Source: Tribonema minus
Taxonomy: Eukaryota; Sar; Xanthophyceae; Tribonematales; Tribonemataceae
NCBI GenBank assembly: GCA_017506865.1
Contig: JAFCMP010000080.1
Coordinates: 124,001-188,000, forward strand
Length of the DNA stretch: 64,000 nt
Reading direction: 5' to 3'
Each line of letters begins with the position of its first letter. The first letter of the stretch is position 1. Shown one piece after another: positions 10,890-23,577 of the stretch. The position numbers and the translations under genes are program-made. Below the pieces are notes generated by a model. That model was not told the DNA's origin. It made no database searches and saw only the letters and a program-made list of their open reading frames with translations.

Positions 10890-13375
10890 GGCGGCGGCAG
10901 CGGCAGCGGCGGCGGCATCGGCGGCGCCAATGGCAGCGCAGGCGAGGTCAGCGGCGCAGGCGGAAACTTGCATGGCGCGCACAGCGAGTACGGCGTACCC
11001 CTGTGGACTTTACGCGGGCTAAGCTGCAGACCGACGCTGAGCTGCAGGAAACCCCTCACAGTGCCTGGCTGCAACGGTTCACCCAACTGGAGGCGTGGGA
11101 CGCTATTGGTACATGGACGGCGGAGCAGGGGAGCGCTTGCTGCACGACTGCATGTGCGTACCAGCACTCTGACTCGCGCAGCGGCGCCGCTGCGAGAGCA
11201 TCCACGCGCACGCAGTGTCCGTCGGAGGGACCTGCGGACGCGCTGGAAGCATGGCATGGGCAGCACGATCGCAGCCTGTCGCGCGCGCGCGCCGCGACTA
11301 TGGAGCACAAGCACCAAGACAAGCAGCAGTGGTCGCATGTGGGCATGTGGCGCTGTGCGCCCGCGCAAGTGAACTACATGGACCGCAGTACTGAGCATCT
11401 ATAGCGAATGGCCTTCTGTTCTTGCGGGGCGCGCCTGAGTGGAGCTTGCAGCCTGCTGTGGTGAGCAGCGGAGCCTGCGCGCGCGCTGGGGGCCGTGGCG
11501 ACGTGGACTGAACGGCGCTGCACGCGGGGATGCAGGTCGCAGCGGCAGCGGGGAGCTGGCTGAATGACGCCGCGCAGCAGACGGCGGCGACGGGGGAGCG
11601 GCGCTGCGTGAGACGGCCGCCTTGTTGCAGTGCGCGCTCTGCTAGGCGCCAGCGGTACACGCACGTCCCTGTGCAGCAGCAGCAGTGCGGAGACGACGCG
11701 CAGCCAGCGGTGCACACGGGGGGCGTCCGTGCGGCAGCAGCAACAACCCACTTGCACCGCCTTGGAGTACCGCGGCCTGCTGCGCGTGATTTAGATGCCA
11801 GGAACAGATGCGCGGTGTTCGCCGCGGCGGCCCTTGCAGATCCACAATCTGCCGCGCGGCGCTGCGGCGATGGTCGTTGGCCTGGTGGACGCGGCACCTG
11901 GCGCCTCTGGTATGGTGTAACAAATGGGCTGTACTTGCTCACCGGGGGATGGTGCGTCAGCACAGGGGAAGCACTGTCCTCATGTGCCTTGTGAAGCGCC
12001 TTGTGCGATGGGACCACATGCAAGAGTCCCAGAGTGACCTGATGTATTCGGGGGCGCGCGCGGCGGGGACAGCCGCATCGGCTGGTGGCGCTGCTTTTGG
12101 GCGCTGGCGGGATGGCGCTGCCTGGGTGCGAACGCACTTGCGGCGCGAGGGCAACGGCGCAACAGATTTGGAAAGGCAGGCCTGAGTCCTTTCATCACTT
12201 GCATCCTAGAATCGGCGGCCACGGCTTATACGTATGCTAATTGCATGGTTGTGAAACTGCGTACTAAAGTATGTTCACGCGCAAGGGGGGGGCGGGTGGA
12301 AGCAAGTCTACTGTAACCATAATCGCCCGGGGTCTGAGCAGCACGCCATATGCCTTTTTGACTTGCGATGCCTATGCGGGCCTGCCTTCAAGTCCTCTTT
12401 TGAGGGCTTGCTCCAGTGTGGCGAGCTTTCGTGGTAGACACTGTATCGTAATTCAATACAATGACATGACTCAACACCTCTGGCTGTCCACTGTGTGCGG
12501 AAGATGCCACGAGTGCCTTTGCAAGTGCTGAGTGAAGGAGCCAGGCACAGCTTTCAGCCTTCTGCAGCGTACTTATAGATCATATATACGGTGATGCGCA
12601 GCATTCAGTTTGTCAATGAGTACACACGCGGCTGAGCGTCTGAGCACTGCCGATCATAATCGCACACATAGAGCAAAAACGCAGACACATGGTCGCACTT
12701 GTTGGCTGTCTGGACCTTGCACTTGCTCGCCTGCGCGACACCCCTACACCCAATAATATGGCTGCAGTCACATGATGCCCATGTTAAAGATGAGCATCAC
12801 TTCATCACTGTTGCTCTGTGTTTCTCGACCTTGGACTTCCGCAAAACGTGCCCTCTGCTAGCTGATGTTCAGACTCTACAATCTGACAGCCAACCACGCA
12901 ACAATAAGGTGAATGAGTGAACATGAATGTCACCACGGCTGAGCCACGGGGTGAGACCTACAACATATGTTCAAAGCGGGAATGGCAAGGCAAAATGTAT
13001 GTCGCAGACAAGGGCACCAGAGGCTGGAGAGACTGCGCACATCACCTTGAGCAACTCTCAGCTTGCAATGCGCTGGTGTACCGCCTGCGGCAAGCAAGTG
13101 GTTTATTTACTTGTGTTTCTCTATGACGCGGCGCTATGCTTTTGTGGCTCGTACTTGAACACATGTGCTGCAAAACATCGAAGCATCTGATTGCATGAAT
13201 CGTATCGACACTCATGTGGAAGTTCTTCGAAGTACATGGTCTGCAGGGACCTCAACCCTGTCCTTACAAGGCCGGCGCACCGTGTAATCATGTTATAACT
13301 TCAACACAACAAATAGATGAATACTTGAAAAAAAGGCGCTGTCGGCGGGTCCTCCCCTCCCGCGTTACGTGAGCC
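7502..13375. other. 5.9 kb without a supported gene
   Basis: This stretch holds long G-runs (7628-7750, 8292-8337), short CTTCAA/TTGAAG motifs (8590-8615), a (GGC/GCN) tract at 10783-10934, and many frames open only because GC content is high. One fragment looks coding: + strand bases 10445-10495, preceded by GTGCAG and followed by CTGCAG|GTGATG, read SLDFITKYIDTFLTALQ. I found no partner exons, so I do not call a gene. The 5'UTR exon and promoter of the small gene at 7501 probably lie in the first few hundred bases. Confidence 0.4.
10783..10934. repeat. GGC-rich trinucleotide repeat
   Basis: About 150 bases of imperfect GGC/GCA triplets, reading poly-Gly/Ser on one strand and poly-Ala on the other. 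It keeps several frames open over long distances and explains the apparent long open frames on both strands between 10400 and 11400. Confidence 0.8.
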
Positions 13376-16300
13376 TCATCGCAGCACGAGCGACGCCCGC
13401 GACGCGAGCTCCGGTGACAGCGCGCCGCCGCCGCCGCCGCCGCTGCCGCCGCTGCCGCCGATGCACACGCAGAACAGCAGGTGCGCCTTGGACGTTGCTG
13501 AGCGCGCCGAGCTGAAGGCGGCCATGGACGGCGTATCCTCCACGAGCTCGCGCAGCCGCAGCTGTGCGTCAGCGCCGCGCGCCGCGACTTCAATCACGAC
13601 CACCGCCGCCGCCGCCGCCGTTGCGCCGCGCAGGGACGCCGCCGCTGGTGGTGTCGCCGCTGGCGCTGGCGCTGCTGCCGCTGCTTGTGCAGGTGCGGTG
13701 GCACCGTCTGGCACTAGCGCTTGCAGCGCCTCTGAGGCTGGTGAACCGTTGAGCGTCGCTGCGGGCGGCAGTGGCAGTGGTGCCGCTGCTGCCGCCGCCG
13801 CTGCCGCTGCCGCGTCTAGAGACGCGCGTGCCTCAGCGCGGGCGGCGCGGATGGAGTCGCGCACGTTCGCCGCAGCGGGCGCGTCGTACAGCGACCGCGC
13901 CACCTGCGGGCGTGGCAGTTACGTCAGGGTTGGCCTTGAAGTTTGGGCACAGGTTGGGTCAACAAAGACCGCGACAGTTACCTCTGCATGTGCATGCTTG
14001 CGGCTGCGCGAGCTGTGCTTCCCTGCGATAGCCGAGCGACCCACCATGGTTAAAAATAAACCTACTGATCATGCAGCACGCAAGCGCGCTCGCGCTCGCG
14101 CCGCATGACTGCTGAGCAATGCTGCAACACGTGCATGGCACGCCACTTGTGATGGCAGGCGCGTGCAGCGGGGGCTAGTCCACACAAGTCTATGGCAGTG
14201 CACGCCTGGTGTTGTCCTGTAAGAGAGTGGGCACGCGCACGCCATGGATCGATACTTCAAGAAGTGCAAACGGTGCAAAGTGGCGGTTGTGAGCAGCACT
14301 CCTGATATCAAATTTTCATACCCATACCTACCCTGTGCTACACTGCCTCCAACTGTGTGATGTGACCCTCAGGCCAAGTACGGCGCCGTTACCGCCACAC
14401 TTTAACCCACACCAGAGCCTGCGCTGTGAACTCCCCGCACGGCGCGCCACTGTGACCCTCTAAGCGCAGAAGGCCAATAAGAGCCTTTGCGTTCCTTCAA
14501 TGCGCAAGCTCACACGCCTGCTGTGTCGCATGCCGCCCAACATGAGGCGTATCGGTGACCAATTGATCCAGAAAGCCCACGCAGTTGCTATCGCACGTGG
14601 GAAGTCGCGGCATCCATGCATACCTTGCAGGAGCCGATGTCCAGCCCCCTGAGCGCTGCCACGCCGGGCCCGCTGGCCGCCACCTAGCGCAAGCAGAGCG
14701 GCACGGCACGACAGCGGCGCTGCGATGTTGGGCAGCAATGCTGATTTCTCGGACTGTCATGCCTACTGACGCGTGATGGCATACCGCGTCCCATGCATGA
14801 TCAGAGCGCGTGAGACGCCATCTCAAGCGTGCAGCAGCGCTGCTGCAGCTGTATTTGGTCAGTGGCGGAGTATGTCGGCGCCGGCCAGGCTACTGCCGCT
14901 GCAGGTCACAGGCGACGTCGTGCACTGCACACTCATCACACGGGACCTAGCCCGTGCCGACACGCAGGGAGAGGAAAACGGGCATCAGCGGCCGTTGCGC
15001 CGCCCCCCCCCCCCCCCCGCCCAGCCCGCCAACAGAGCAGCGCTGAAGAGTGGCAATGCGATGGAGCGGTGGCTGCGGCTGCCATCGCGCTCGTCCAGTC
15101 TGTCCGGCACGCGCTTAGGCCAGAGCATCTCAACGACGCAGGCGCGACGAGTTGAAAAAGCGTGGCAACATCGCTGCCAATTTGCGAGCGCCACAGAGGA
15201 AAGCGCGCATGTGTGCCTATCTCGATCGCCACGGAACGCACACGGTAGAGTAACGCCTGTGCATGTGCCACCACTGTTCTGCTGTGCTGCGCTGGTGCCG
15301 CCCACCGCCAGAGACGTCAGCGCTGCGCCCCACGCGTGCCGACAAGTGAAACTGACAGAAGAATATCAATTCCACATCAGCGGACATTGAAATTGGCAGA
15401 GAAAATCACTGACCGCATCAGCGATCCGGGCCACCACCGCGCTGTCCGACGCCAGCACCACCGCGGGCGCCAGCGCGCCGCCGAAGAGGTAAACGAGCAC
15501 GTGCTCCAGCGCGCGCAAGTCGCCTTCTGGCAAGGCCCCCACCAGCCGCTCCATCGCGCGCGCGACGCGCGGGTCGACTTCTTCAAGAGTGACGCACCCG
15601 CACCCCCCGGGCGCGCGCTCCACCAGCAACGTCCCCCAGGGGGGCCCCCGTAGCACCGCGCTCACGCCCAGCGGCGCCCAACCGTCGTCGGCGGCGGCAT
15701 CTGTGCCGGTGGCAGGAGCCTCTCGCTGCTGCTGCTGCTGCTGCGGCGGCGGCAGCGGCGACTGCGCTGCGCTGCCGCGTCGTTCGCAGAGGCTCAGCGC
15801 GAGCACCAGCTCCGCGGCGCTCGCCGTCTGCACGCGGCACCGCACCGCCCGCCGCGCCGTGCCGCCGCTGCTGCTGCCGGACGCCGCAGGAGTTGAGATT
15901 GAGGCAGCACGCGCGAGCGCTGCGGCGGCAAAGCCGATTACCCGCGCGCGCCGGATCACCGGCCGCATGTCCCCCTCCCCCCAGTCCAGCGCCTCCAGGC
16001 CTTGCAGCTCCCAGCAGCGCTCCTCATCGCCTGACGCGCCGCTGCCTTCGCCGCCTCCGCTGCCTCCGCCGCTGCTGCCGGCGCCGCGCAGTGTCTCGTT
16101 CAGAAAGCGCTGCGCCGCCGCCGCCGCCGCCGCCGCGCGCTTCGCGGCGCCGACGGCCGTCACGTGCGCCACGCGCGCAGCGGCGAGCAGCGGCGCGCCC
16201 GCCAGCGCCGCCGCGCTCGCCGGCGACGGCGCGTAGTTGCTGGTGAGCACCGTGACGATGGAGGGGTCGGCGCGCAGCCCGCGGAAGGGCCGCGCGAGCA

Positions 16301-18735
16301 GCGACAGCGCCGCGCGCTGCGAGACGGCGTCGTGCGGCGGCGGCGGCGGAGCTGCGCTGCGCGCGCTGCTGCTGCTGCTGCTGCAGGCGGCGTCGTCGTC
16401 AGGGTCGGGCGGCGGCACCTCCTCCAGCGACAGGCAGACGAGGCCGGGCTTGAGCTGCGCGAGGGTCTGGCGTCGGCCCTGGCGGTGGCAGCAGCGGACG
16501 CAGCGAATGGGGTGTGTCGAAGATGCGCCGGTTCAGGGAGGGACAGATTGGGATGAACTAGCGCATCACGGGCGCGGTGTGCCGCTGTGTCTGCCGCACG
16601 GGGAGTGCGCACCTGTGACGCATTGCCGCATTGGCCATCACCGCAAAGGCGGTGCTGGTCGCTGTTGACATCTGGCCGCCTGTGTACAACATGCATGTGC
16701 GTATGCCGGCGGGCTCTGGTCTGCTCTGCAAACGCAGTGCGCACGCATCCCGCAACATGTCAGCAAGCAGCGTCACGAAGCCGCCAGCGGCCGCGCAACA
16801 GCAGCGCTCAGCAGCAGCGCTCACCTGCACGATGCTCATCGTGGACAGGTCGTTGTTGTTCGGGCGCGGCGTCAGCTGCTGGTCCAGGTCGCCATACGGC
16901 TGGTTCAGATTCTGCAGCGGAAGCGAGACGTTTGGGGTAAATTGCACTTAACAACAGTGCTACACGACCGTGGAAGCAGCGGCGCTCTGCAACTCAAGCT
17001 GTCATTGCCCGGGCACTGCCAGGTTGCCGCAATGCTGCATGCAGAGTCTGAGTGCATGTTTTCAGGTAGAGGCTCAGGTCTCAGACGCTGCGCGCTTCAC
17101 GCGATGGGCAGGCATTGATAATCTGCGCGTGAGGCCGGGAGCCGAAATAAGTCAGCATGGCAATCTGCCGGGACGAGAGTGATGGAACCGCGCTATCACA
17201 GCAGGACGTGATTGCGCGATTTCGATGCTCGCATGGCCATGACAGTGAACTGCTGCGCCGACCCGCGGCATGCCACATGCCACGATCTGCAGGCTTCCCC
17301 ATGATCAAGCGGTTCACTATGCCCGCTTCGCCGTGTCCACACGGATGAGCGCTATCACCGCGCCACCACAACCACGACATGCCCCGCAGCACCACCACCG
17401 CTCGCCTTGCTTCGAGACAGCCAGCCCCGCTCGAGGCTCCCCCTCACTCCGCGCGCGCGCGCGACTCGCCTGCTTCACGAACTGGACCTCCAGCTCGGGG
17501 TCCACGTGCGCCGCGAGCGCGCGCGCGAGGCACGCCGGGAACGCCCTCACGAACGCGCTCTTGCCGCACCCCGCCTCCCCCCACAGGTACAGCGACAGCA
17601 GGCGCGTCGGCCTGAACGCCGCCGGCGCCAGCGTCAGCGGCGCTCCGCCGCCGCTACTGCCGCCGCCGCCGCTGCTGCTGCCGCCGCTGCTGCCGTCAAA
17701 GCCAGAGGCCACGTAGGCGCGGAGGGCATCCGTGACGGCGCTGCGGAGCGATGCCGCCGCCATGTAGCCGGCTTCGCGCCACATGGCCCGCCAGAACGCC
17801 TCCACCACCGCGTCGGCGACTGCCGTGCACGGCTCCGCCTTTGCCGCGGCGGCGGCTGCACCGTTCACGAGCGCAGCTGAGCCATTTGCGGCAGTGCCGT
17901 GGTGATTGCTGGCAGCCACAGCACCAGCAGCAGCGGCGGCGGCGGCGGCGCCGCGGAAGTGCGCCAGCAGCGCGGGCGCCGACGGCGAAAAGATCATGGG
18001 CGGCGGCGGCGGCGGGGGTACCGCATGGTCGCTGCCGCCATCGGGGTCGTACAGCGTGAGGACCAGCTTCGTGTGCATAGGGTCTGCCGACGGCCGCAGC
18101 ACGAGCGCCGTCAGCGCGATGCCGGTGCTGCGCATGAACGCTTGCAGCGCCGCCGCCGCCAGTGTCGCGTTCTCTGAGCGGAGGCGGCGCAGCGTCGACT
18201 CCAGGGCCAGACGCTGCATGCCAGCAGCGCTTATTGCAGCTTCCACCATGGCTCCAGTAAGGGCGAGACAGTCGGCGCCTGTAGGACCGTGCCCTGCGGC
18301 AGCAGCGGCGGCGGCGGCGCAGGCCTGCGCGACCGCTGGGCAGGCGCCTGCAGGCGAGGCCAGGAGTCTTTCTGCCAGAAGGCCAGCAACATGTCTATCT
18401 ACCAGGGGTGCATAGCGGTCTTCAAGGTCGACTTGACGATCTGAGAGGCAGAGCATGCACCTCAGCAGCAGCAGGTGAGGCTCCGTGGGATCGCTGGCCT
18501 GGGGGGCTGTGCACACCGCAACAGCGCGTGCAATGCCGCTGGAGCAGGTCGCTGTCAAGCCGGCGCTGAGCAGCAGGGCTTTGAGCTCTCGCTGTTGCAC
18601 TGCTGCTGACAGTTTGAGCAGCTGCGGCAAGCCACGCAAGCTGGAACAGCCGATGCGCAGGGGCAGCAGCTGCAGGTCTCCCTCTGATGACACAGCGCCA
18701 TCCACGCGTGCCCGCTTTGCTGGCTGCTGCATCAT
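13376..18735 (-). CDS. Large P-loop NTPase (AAA+-like) of unknown function
   Basis: A 977-residue protein in four exons: 17470-18735, 16825-16911, 15414-16466 and 13376-13903; all junctions are in phase. Residues 1-420 form an alpha-helical, Ala-rich region with a short beta-like segment (LVLRPSADPMHTKLVLTLYD). A Walker A motif, LYLWGEAGCGKSAFV, lies near residue 394. Exon 2 carries NLNQPYGDLDQQL and RPNNNDLSTMSIVQ; exon 3 a Walker-B-like GLVCLSLEEV and a sensor-1-like VTVLTSNYAP. These three in order suggest an AAA+-type ATPase, though the Walker B Asp is replaced by Ser-Leu-Glu-Glu. I half-remember similar unnamed proteins in other algae, which I cannot verify. Intron 1 has a GC donor (CAG|GCGAGT). 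The last exon (starting VARSLYDAPAAANVRDSI) is joined by phase only, over a 1.5-kb intron; the alternative is a stop at 15366 reading through the donor. It is divergent from ERD2, 316 bp away. Confidence 0.65.
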
Positions 18736-19051
18736 CAAAAAGCCGTCTGGCTGATTAATGACGCGAGTCGCAATGGTCTGCAGCTGATCAGGCCAAAGTC
18801 GCACTTCAACTTTCCAACTTCACACCTGTCGTCGTGGGGTCAAAACTCAAAGTTTGGAACGATTTTACTTGCTTGCTGCCCCAGGAGCTGCATAGACGTT
18901 TGGAGGCAACCAACGGTTCTGCGGGAATTGCTGAGGCGCTGGGGACAACGCCTGCCCTTGCAGCAACAGCTGGTGCGGGCTGGGCGGTCAGGAGCTAACT
19001 TTTAGGAGGAGCCTCAGCGAGCAGGTCGACGGAGGCCTTGACACGGGCAGC
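18736..19051. promoter_or_regulatory. Divergent promoter region between the NTPase and ERD2 genes
   Basis: The 316 bp between two start codons on opposite strands must contain both 5'UTRs and at least the proximal promoters. It includes CACTTCAACTTTCCAACTTC near 18801, a member of the CTTCAA motif scattered through the window. I see no clear TATA box. Confidence 0.5.
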
Positions 19052-22000
19052 ATGAACATCTTCAGGCTGGTGGGGGACCTGTGCCACCTCGCCAGTATCC
19101 TGTTGCTGCTCTTGAAGCTGCGCGCTTCCAAAAATGCTTCAGGTGCGTCACCATTCTGGCTTCCAGCTTGTGCCGCACAGCTGTGTGCTTTCCCTTGCTG
19201 AATCGACGTGCAGGAACTTGCAGAGCCGTGCACCATGGCGTCTCCATAAGCGCAGATTCGACGTCGTGTTTGCCGGCTGCAGCAGAGGCGCTTTGATCTA
19301 CAGTTGTGCAGTGTGCAGTGTTTGAATTTGCTGCGGCTGCACGCCTGCGGTTTCTCTCTGCCTCACCTGCAAAGCAAGCTGTGGTTGTACAATTTAGTGT
19401 ACAAGAACGAGTCTTTGCTGCTTTAACCATTTTCGACTATGTAAGTGGCCAGCACGGAGTTGTGCCAATGGCAAAGACGTGCACTGCAATTGGTGTGCAC
19501 ATGTTGTTGCCGATACTGTTGTTGTTATTCCGACTTCACAATGTTGATCAATTACAAAGTAACAGTTCACGGCATGCATCACCTTGTGACCACTCTAGTT
19601 GAGGTTTCTCGCAGCAGTGCAGCGCTGAGCAGTAACCCACATGACGAGGTTACGTTCTTTTTCTTACAGTTGGCAATAGGCGCCTGCATCAGCGGCTAAG
19701 CAAACAGTGGCAGCGTTTATTCATTAAGTAAAGTCATGCATTCAGAGTAAAATCTGGCGAAACAATCGCACGTGTCATTGCCTACAGCAGGCATCGCATA
19801 TTTATGCTTGTGCATGCACGCACATTGAACTGCTGAAATCGTCAACCGCAAGTCATTTTCTTGTGAGTTGATTGCTCGTTATTGGCGCATGAAGAACGAA
19901 GTAAGCTGGGTTAGCACATCATGTTGCTGATGAGAAACGCTTTCGTCAGCGGATTACAGCTGCAATTTTTTAAAGAAGCTTGAATAGAGACACCACAGGT
20001 AGGGTAAGTGTATTGACGAGCGACTGATGACACAGCAAATCGCCTACTTGGAAGTACTTCAACACTGACGATCTGCGGGTGGATTTGGCGAATTGTCAAG
20101 CGCGCAGCTTCGACGGCCTGCAAGGTGGCGAGATCTGGTCTCTGCCGCATTCATGTGTTGCATGGAAAGGGGTCAGATAACCAAGTGGTTTTGGTGCACA
20201 ACTATTATGAAACAGCCTACGTGATGCACACTTCATCTCAGGCCTGCATGCCTCAACAGGTGATGTCGATGGTACTGCAATTTCAGGTTATAAATTTTGC
20301 GAAAAGATGAATATATAACAGGCTACCGTAGCTTTGGAAGTAACAGCCCTCTGATTCTTTTTGCAAGCATTAAGAAACCGATCAAAAAACTTATCTGGCA
20401 CATTTGGCTCAGTGCTAAGCCCACAGCTGGCTAGTTGTACCGATGCTTACAGGCAAGCTATGTGCAGCAGTGCGCATTAGCTGGCTGTTCTTTGAGCGGC
20501 CATCTGATGCATTTGAAAATGATGTATTTCGTGTATGTCTCTGTGCGAGTCACAAGGCCGCAAGTTGTCAATTATTTTCCAATCCAGTCCTCTGTCCTGA
20601 TCATGATACAGGAACTCCGCCGGGGTCATTGAACACTTAAAACCACGACGCAATCATTTGTGCAACACGGGACTCCAAACCTGATGTCAGTCACAGCACA
20701 GGCACTTGCGCGCTGCGCGGTATTCGTCAGCTTTGCTGGCTGAGACGCGGGAGCGACGGTCGGCTGTGTGAAGCCGCAGCCGCCGCAGCGCGCGGCCCCC
20801 AAGACAGCGAAACAGCACATGTGTGATGCTGCAGCGTCGCATCGGGTGCGTGGCCTGAAAGAGGCAGGCTCGCGACATCGGCGGACCTCTGTACATATGC
20901 ACTACGTTGAATGCTTTGGAACTTTGTACTTCAAGTTACGCGATGTGCCACAACATCTCTCAACAGTGCAGCCGCAGCGCGTACAGCCCGGCCACTCTCT
21001 CTCACCCCCCCACCTTTTACTCCCCCCCCCCCCCCGCCCTCCGCGCGCCCCAGGCATCTCCCTCAAGACGCAGGAGCTCTTCCTGGCGGTCTTCGTGTGC
21101 CGCTACCTCGACCTCTTCACGACGTTCTACAGCGTGTACAACTCGGTCATGAAGGTCCTGTACATTGCGCTCACGGCGCTCATCATCCACATGATGCGCG
21201 CGCAGTCGCCGATCCGCGGCACGTACGACGCGTCGCAGGACACGTTCCTGCACGTCAAGTACGCCGTCGCGCCGTGCGCGGCGCTCGCGGCGCTCACCAT
21301 GCTCGTCCAGGGCTTCGACGTGCGCGACCTCTTCTGGAACTTCTCCATCTACCTCGAGGCGATCGCGATCGTGCCGCAGCTCATCGTGCTGCAGGTGGGT
21401 GCGCGGAGCGTTGCTGCGTGTTTGGGGGGCCGCGTTTCGGACACTGCATTCTCGCCGTTGATCTCCAATGTACACTCAGGCATGTTACGGCGCATATAGG
21501 GTAAGGGTTAGGGTTGGCGCTGGGTGTGCAGGGTATGCAGCATTAGGGTCGCTCATCGTGCTGTAGGTGGGACTGAAGCAAACGGAAGTTTCGCGGGACC
21601 CGCATCCTCGACACATCGCCGCCCCTCGATCCCCTACTTCATAAATAGCGTGCCAGCACAAACGCAAAAGAATCTAGCACGGTTCATGGCCATTCGAGAG
21701 TCAGCCTCTGCACCGTCACAAGTTTAGCAGGCTGTGGGTTGTGTCTCTTCAAATAAGGGTTTCCGGTGAGGGTTCTCACGGGATCCCACGTACGTGCTTG
21801 CAGAAGTGCTGGCGGCGGCTGAAAGCCTGACGGGACACGACACCTCCATCAACAAACCCCCCTGTGGCGCTGTTGTCCAGTTGATTGCTGGCGTTATCTC
21901 GCACCCCCTGCAGGTCCGGTTCCGCAGCTGCCACTGCTCTGTCAATGCAGGCGTGCCCCATGCATCAGCGCGCCTCTTGCGCACGCGCAGCAAAACCCAA

Positions 22001-22454
22001 GGAGTGGAGAACTCATTAGGACACTGTGGCCGCGCGTGCACTCTGCGAGCTCGTAATCACCACCACCGCTGTATCAGAGTACGCGCGACACATGATTTTC
22101 TTACCGCCATCTCTTGGCCCTTAACAAAGTGCGTGCAAGACATAATCTCTACATGAACATCATTGATATACCGCAATCCCTTGGCGCTCACGATCGGAGC
22201 ACTGCTGCCGTCCCCGGCGCGCGCAGCGGTACCGGGAGGTGGAGAACTTGACGGGGCACTACATCTTCTTCCTGGGCGCGTACCGCGCGCTCTACATACT
22301 CAACTGGATCTACCGCAGCTTCCACGAGCGCGGCTACAAGCACCACTACGTGGTGTACTTTGCGGGGATCGTGCAGACGGCGCTCTACGTCGACTTCTTC
22401 TACTACTACGCCATCAGCAAATACCGAGGGGGCAAGTTCTCGTTGCCCTCATGA
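19052..22454 (+). CDS. ERD2: ER lumen protein retaining receptor (KDEL receptor)
   Basis: The seven-helix Golgi/ERGIC receptor that binds C-terminal K/HDEL-type signals of escaped ER proteins and returns them to the ER in COPI vesicles. Three exons, 19052-19142, 21054-21394 and 22227-22454, give 219 residues (family about 212). The start MNIFRLVGDLCHLASILLLL matches the family N terminus, including the Arg at position 5. Other family blocks are SLKTQELFLAVFVCRYLDLF, LYIALTALIIHM, WNFSIYLEAIAIVPQL, HYIFFLGAYRALYILNW and the tail GGKFSLPS, equivalent to the GKKLSLPA-type cytosolic tail used in COPI sorting. Exon 2 is preceded by a sense poly(C) tract of about 15 bases. A 3' flank rich in G follows the stop. 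Its last exon exists again, with a premature stop, at 28515-28715. Identification is firm; splice sites are supported by phase and family alignment. Confidence 0.95.
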
Positions 22455-23577
22455 GTTGGGACGCTGGGGGGGGGGGGGGGGGGGATTTTGCGAGAAAGGG
22501 TGCCACGGGCATCACTCGGGGTGCGGGGGGTGGGGCATGCAGTCATCACAGAGCCGCAACCACGGGTTTTGGGGGGAACGTGCAGCCTCAACAACATAAC
22601 ATTTTCAACACTCTCGCGCAGAATCTGAGTCTGTTTTCTGCTGTTCGCTCTGGCTACTTGTGTCACTTTTGGCATGACGGTTTTGGCGGTGTCGGACAAG
22701 TTACGACCGCTCTTTCGTGTCGCAAGCAACGCACTCAACTGGACTCGGCACCAGCCATAGTTGAAGTTGACTTTGAAGGGCACGTCTGCGACATTTGTGG
22801 TCATTACATGTATGACCTCTTCTCCTGTCAACATATGTGACCCTGTGAAGTGGTCACACACGCCGCTTCTGCCGCACCTAAAGTGGACGAGCACGCAGCA
22901 ATTCCTATGCGGCAGCAGCAGCTTCGATAGCCCCTGGCGGCACAGCAATGGGTTCATCTCTTCAACATCAACTCGCATTCGTTCGGACTGCAAACGTTGA
23001 TTTGCAGCTGCCGTTCTTCACAAAAAAGCTTCTCAGCTACTAGTTGAAGTTGCATTTCTGTCAGTTGAGGTTGCCGTTCGGAACTACAACTTTGAAGTCC
23101 TATAGTCCGCCCTTTTCCGCAGCCAAATTTACACCACACACGCTCTCGGGAGAGCTGCAACGCCATCAGTGGTGGCATCGGAACAGCGTTTCTAGCAGGC
23201 AAGCACTCACTGCGTTTGGCTCCCCGCTCCGCAGAACCCCGTCGAAAATACAGCCCCGTTCTCTGGTTTGCTTGCGGTGTGTGTGCGTGCGTGCGCGCGT
23301 GCTCGATGTGGCATACTATTGGCTGAGAGCAAGCCTGCTGCAGCGCCCCCACGCACCTTGACGCCTGTGAGAGAGCCAAGGTAATCTCCGCTCTCGGAGT
23401 CGTGTTGAGGGGGTCACTGACTGTCCCACAAACGGAGACGCTGGGCTGGCGTGCAGGTTGATCTCCCTGGGCCGGTGGCAAGGGTGATGCACCCACCACC
23501 TCGCTCTCTCTCTCCCCGTCCAGCCCAGGCCCTCCTCTCTCTCTGAGCATCATCCTCGCCTGTTGTTGCCGTTGCAG

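Noticed and set aside
10407-11404. Long open frames on both strands (Gly/Ser-rich, Arg-rich and poly-Ala)
   Set aside because: All come from the same GGC-type triplet tract; frames remain open on both strands, so openness is not evidence of coding.
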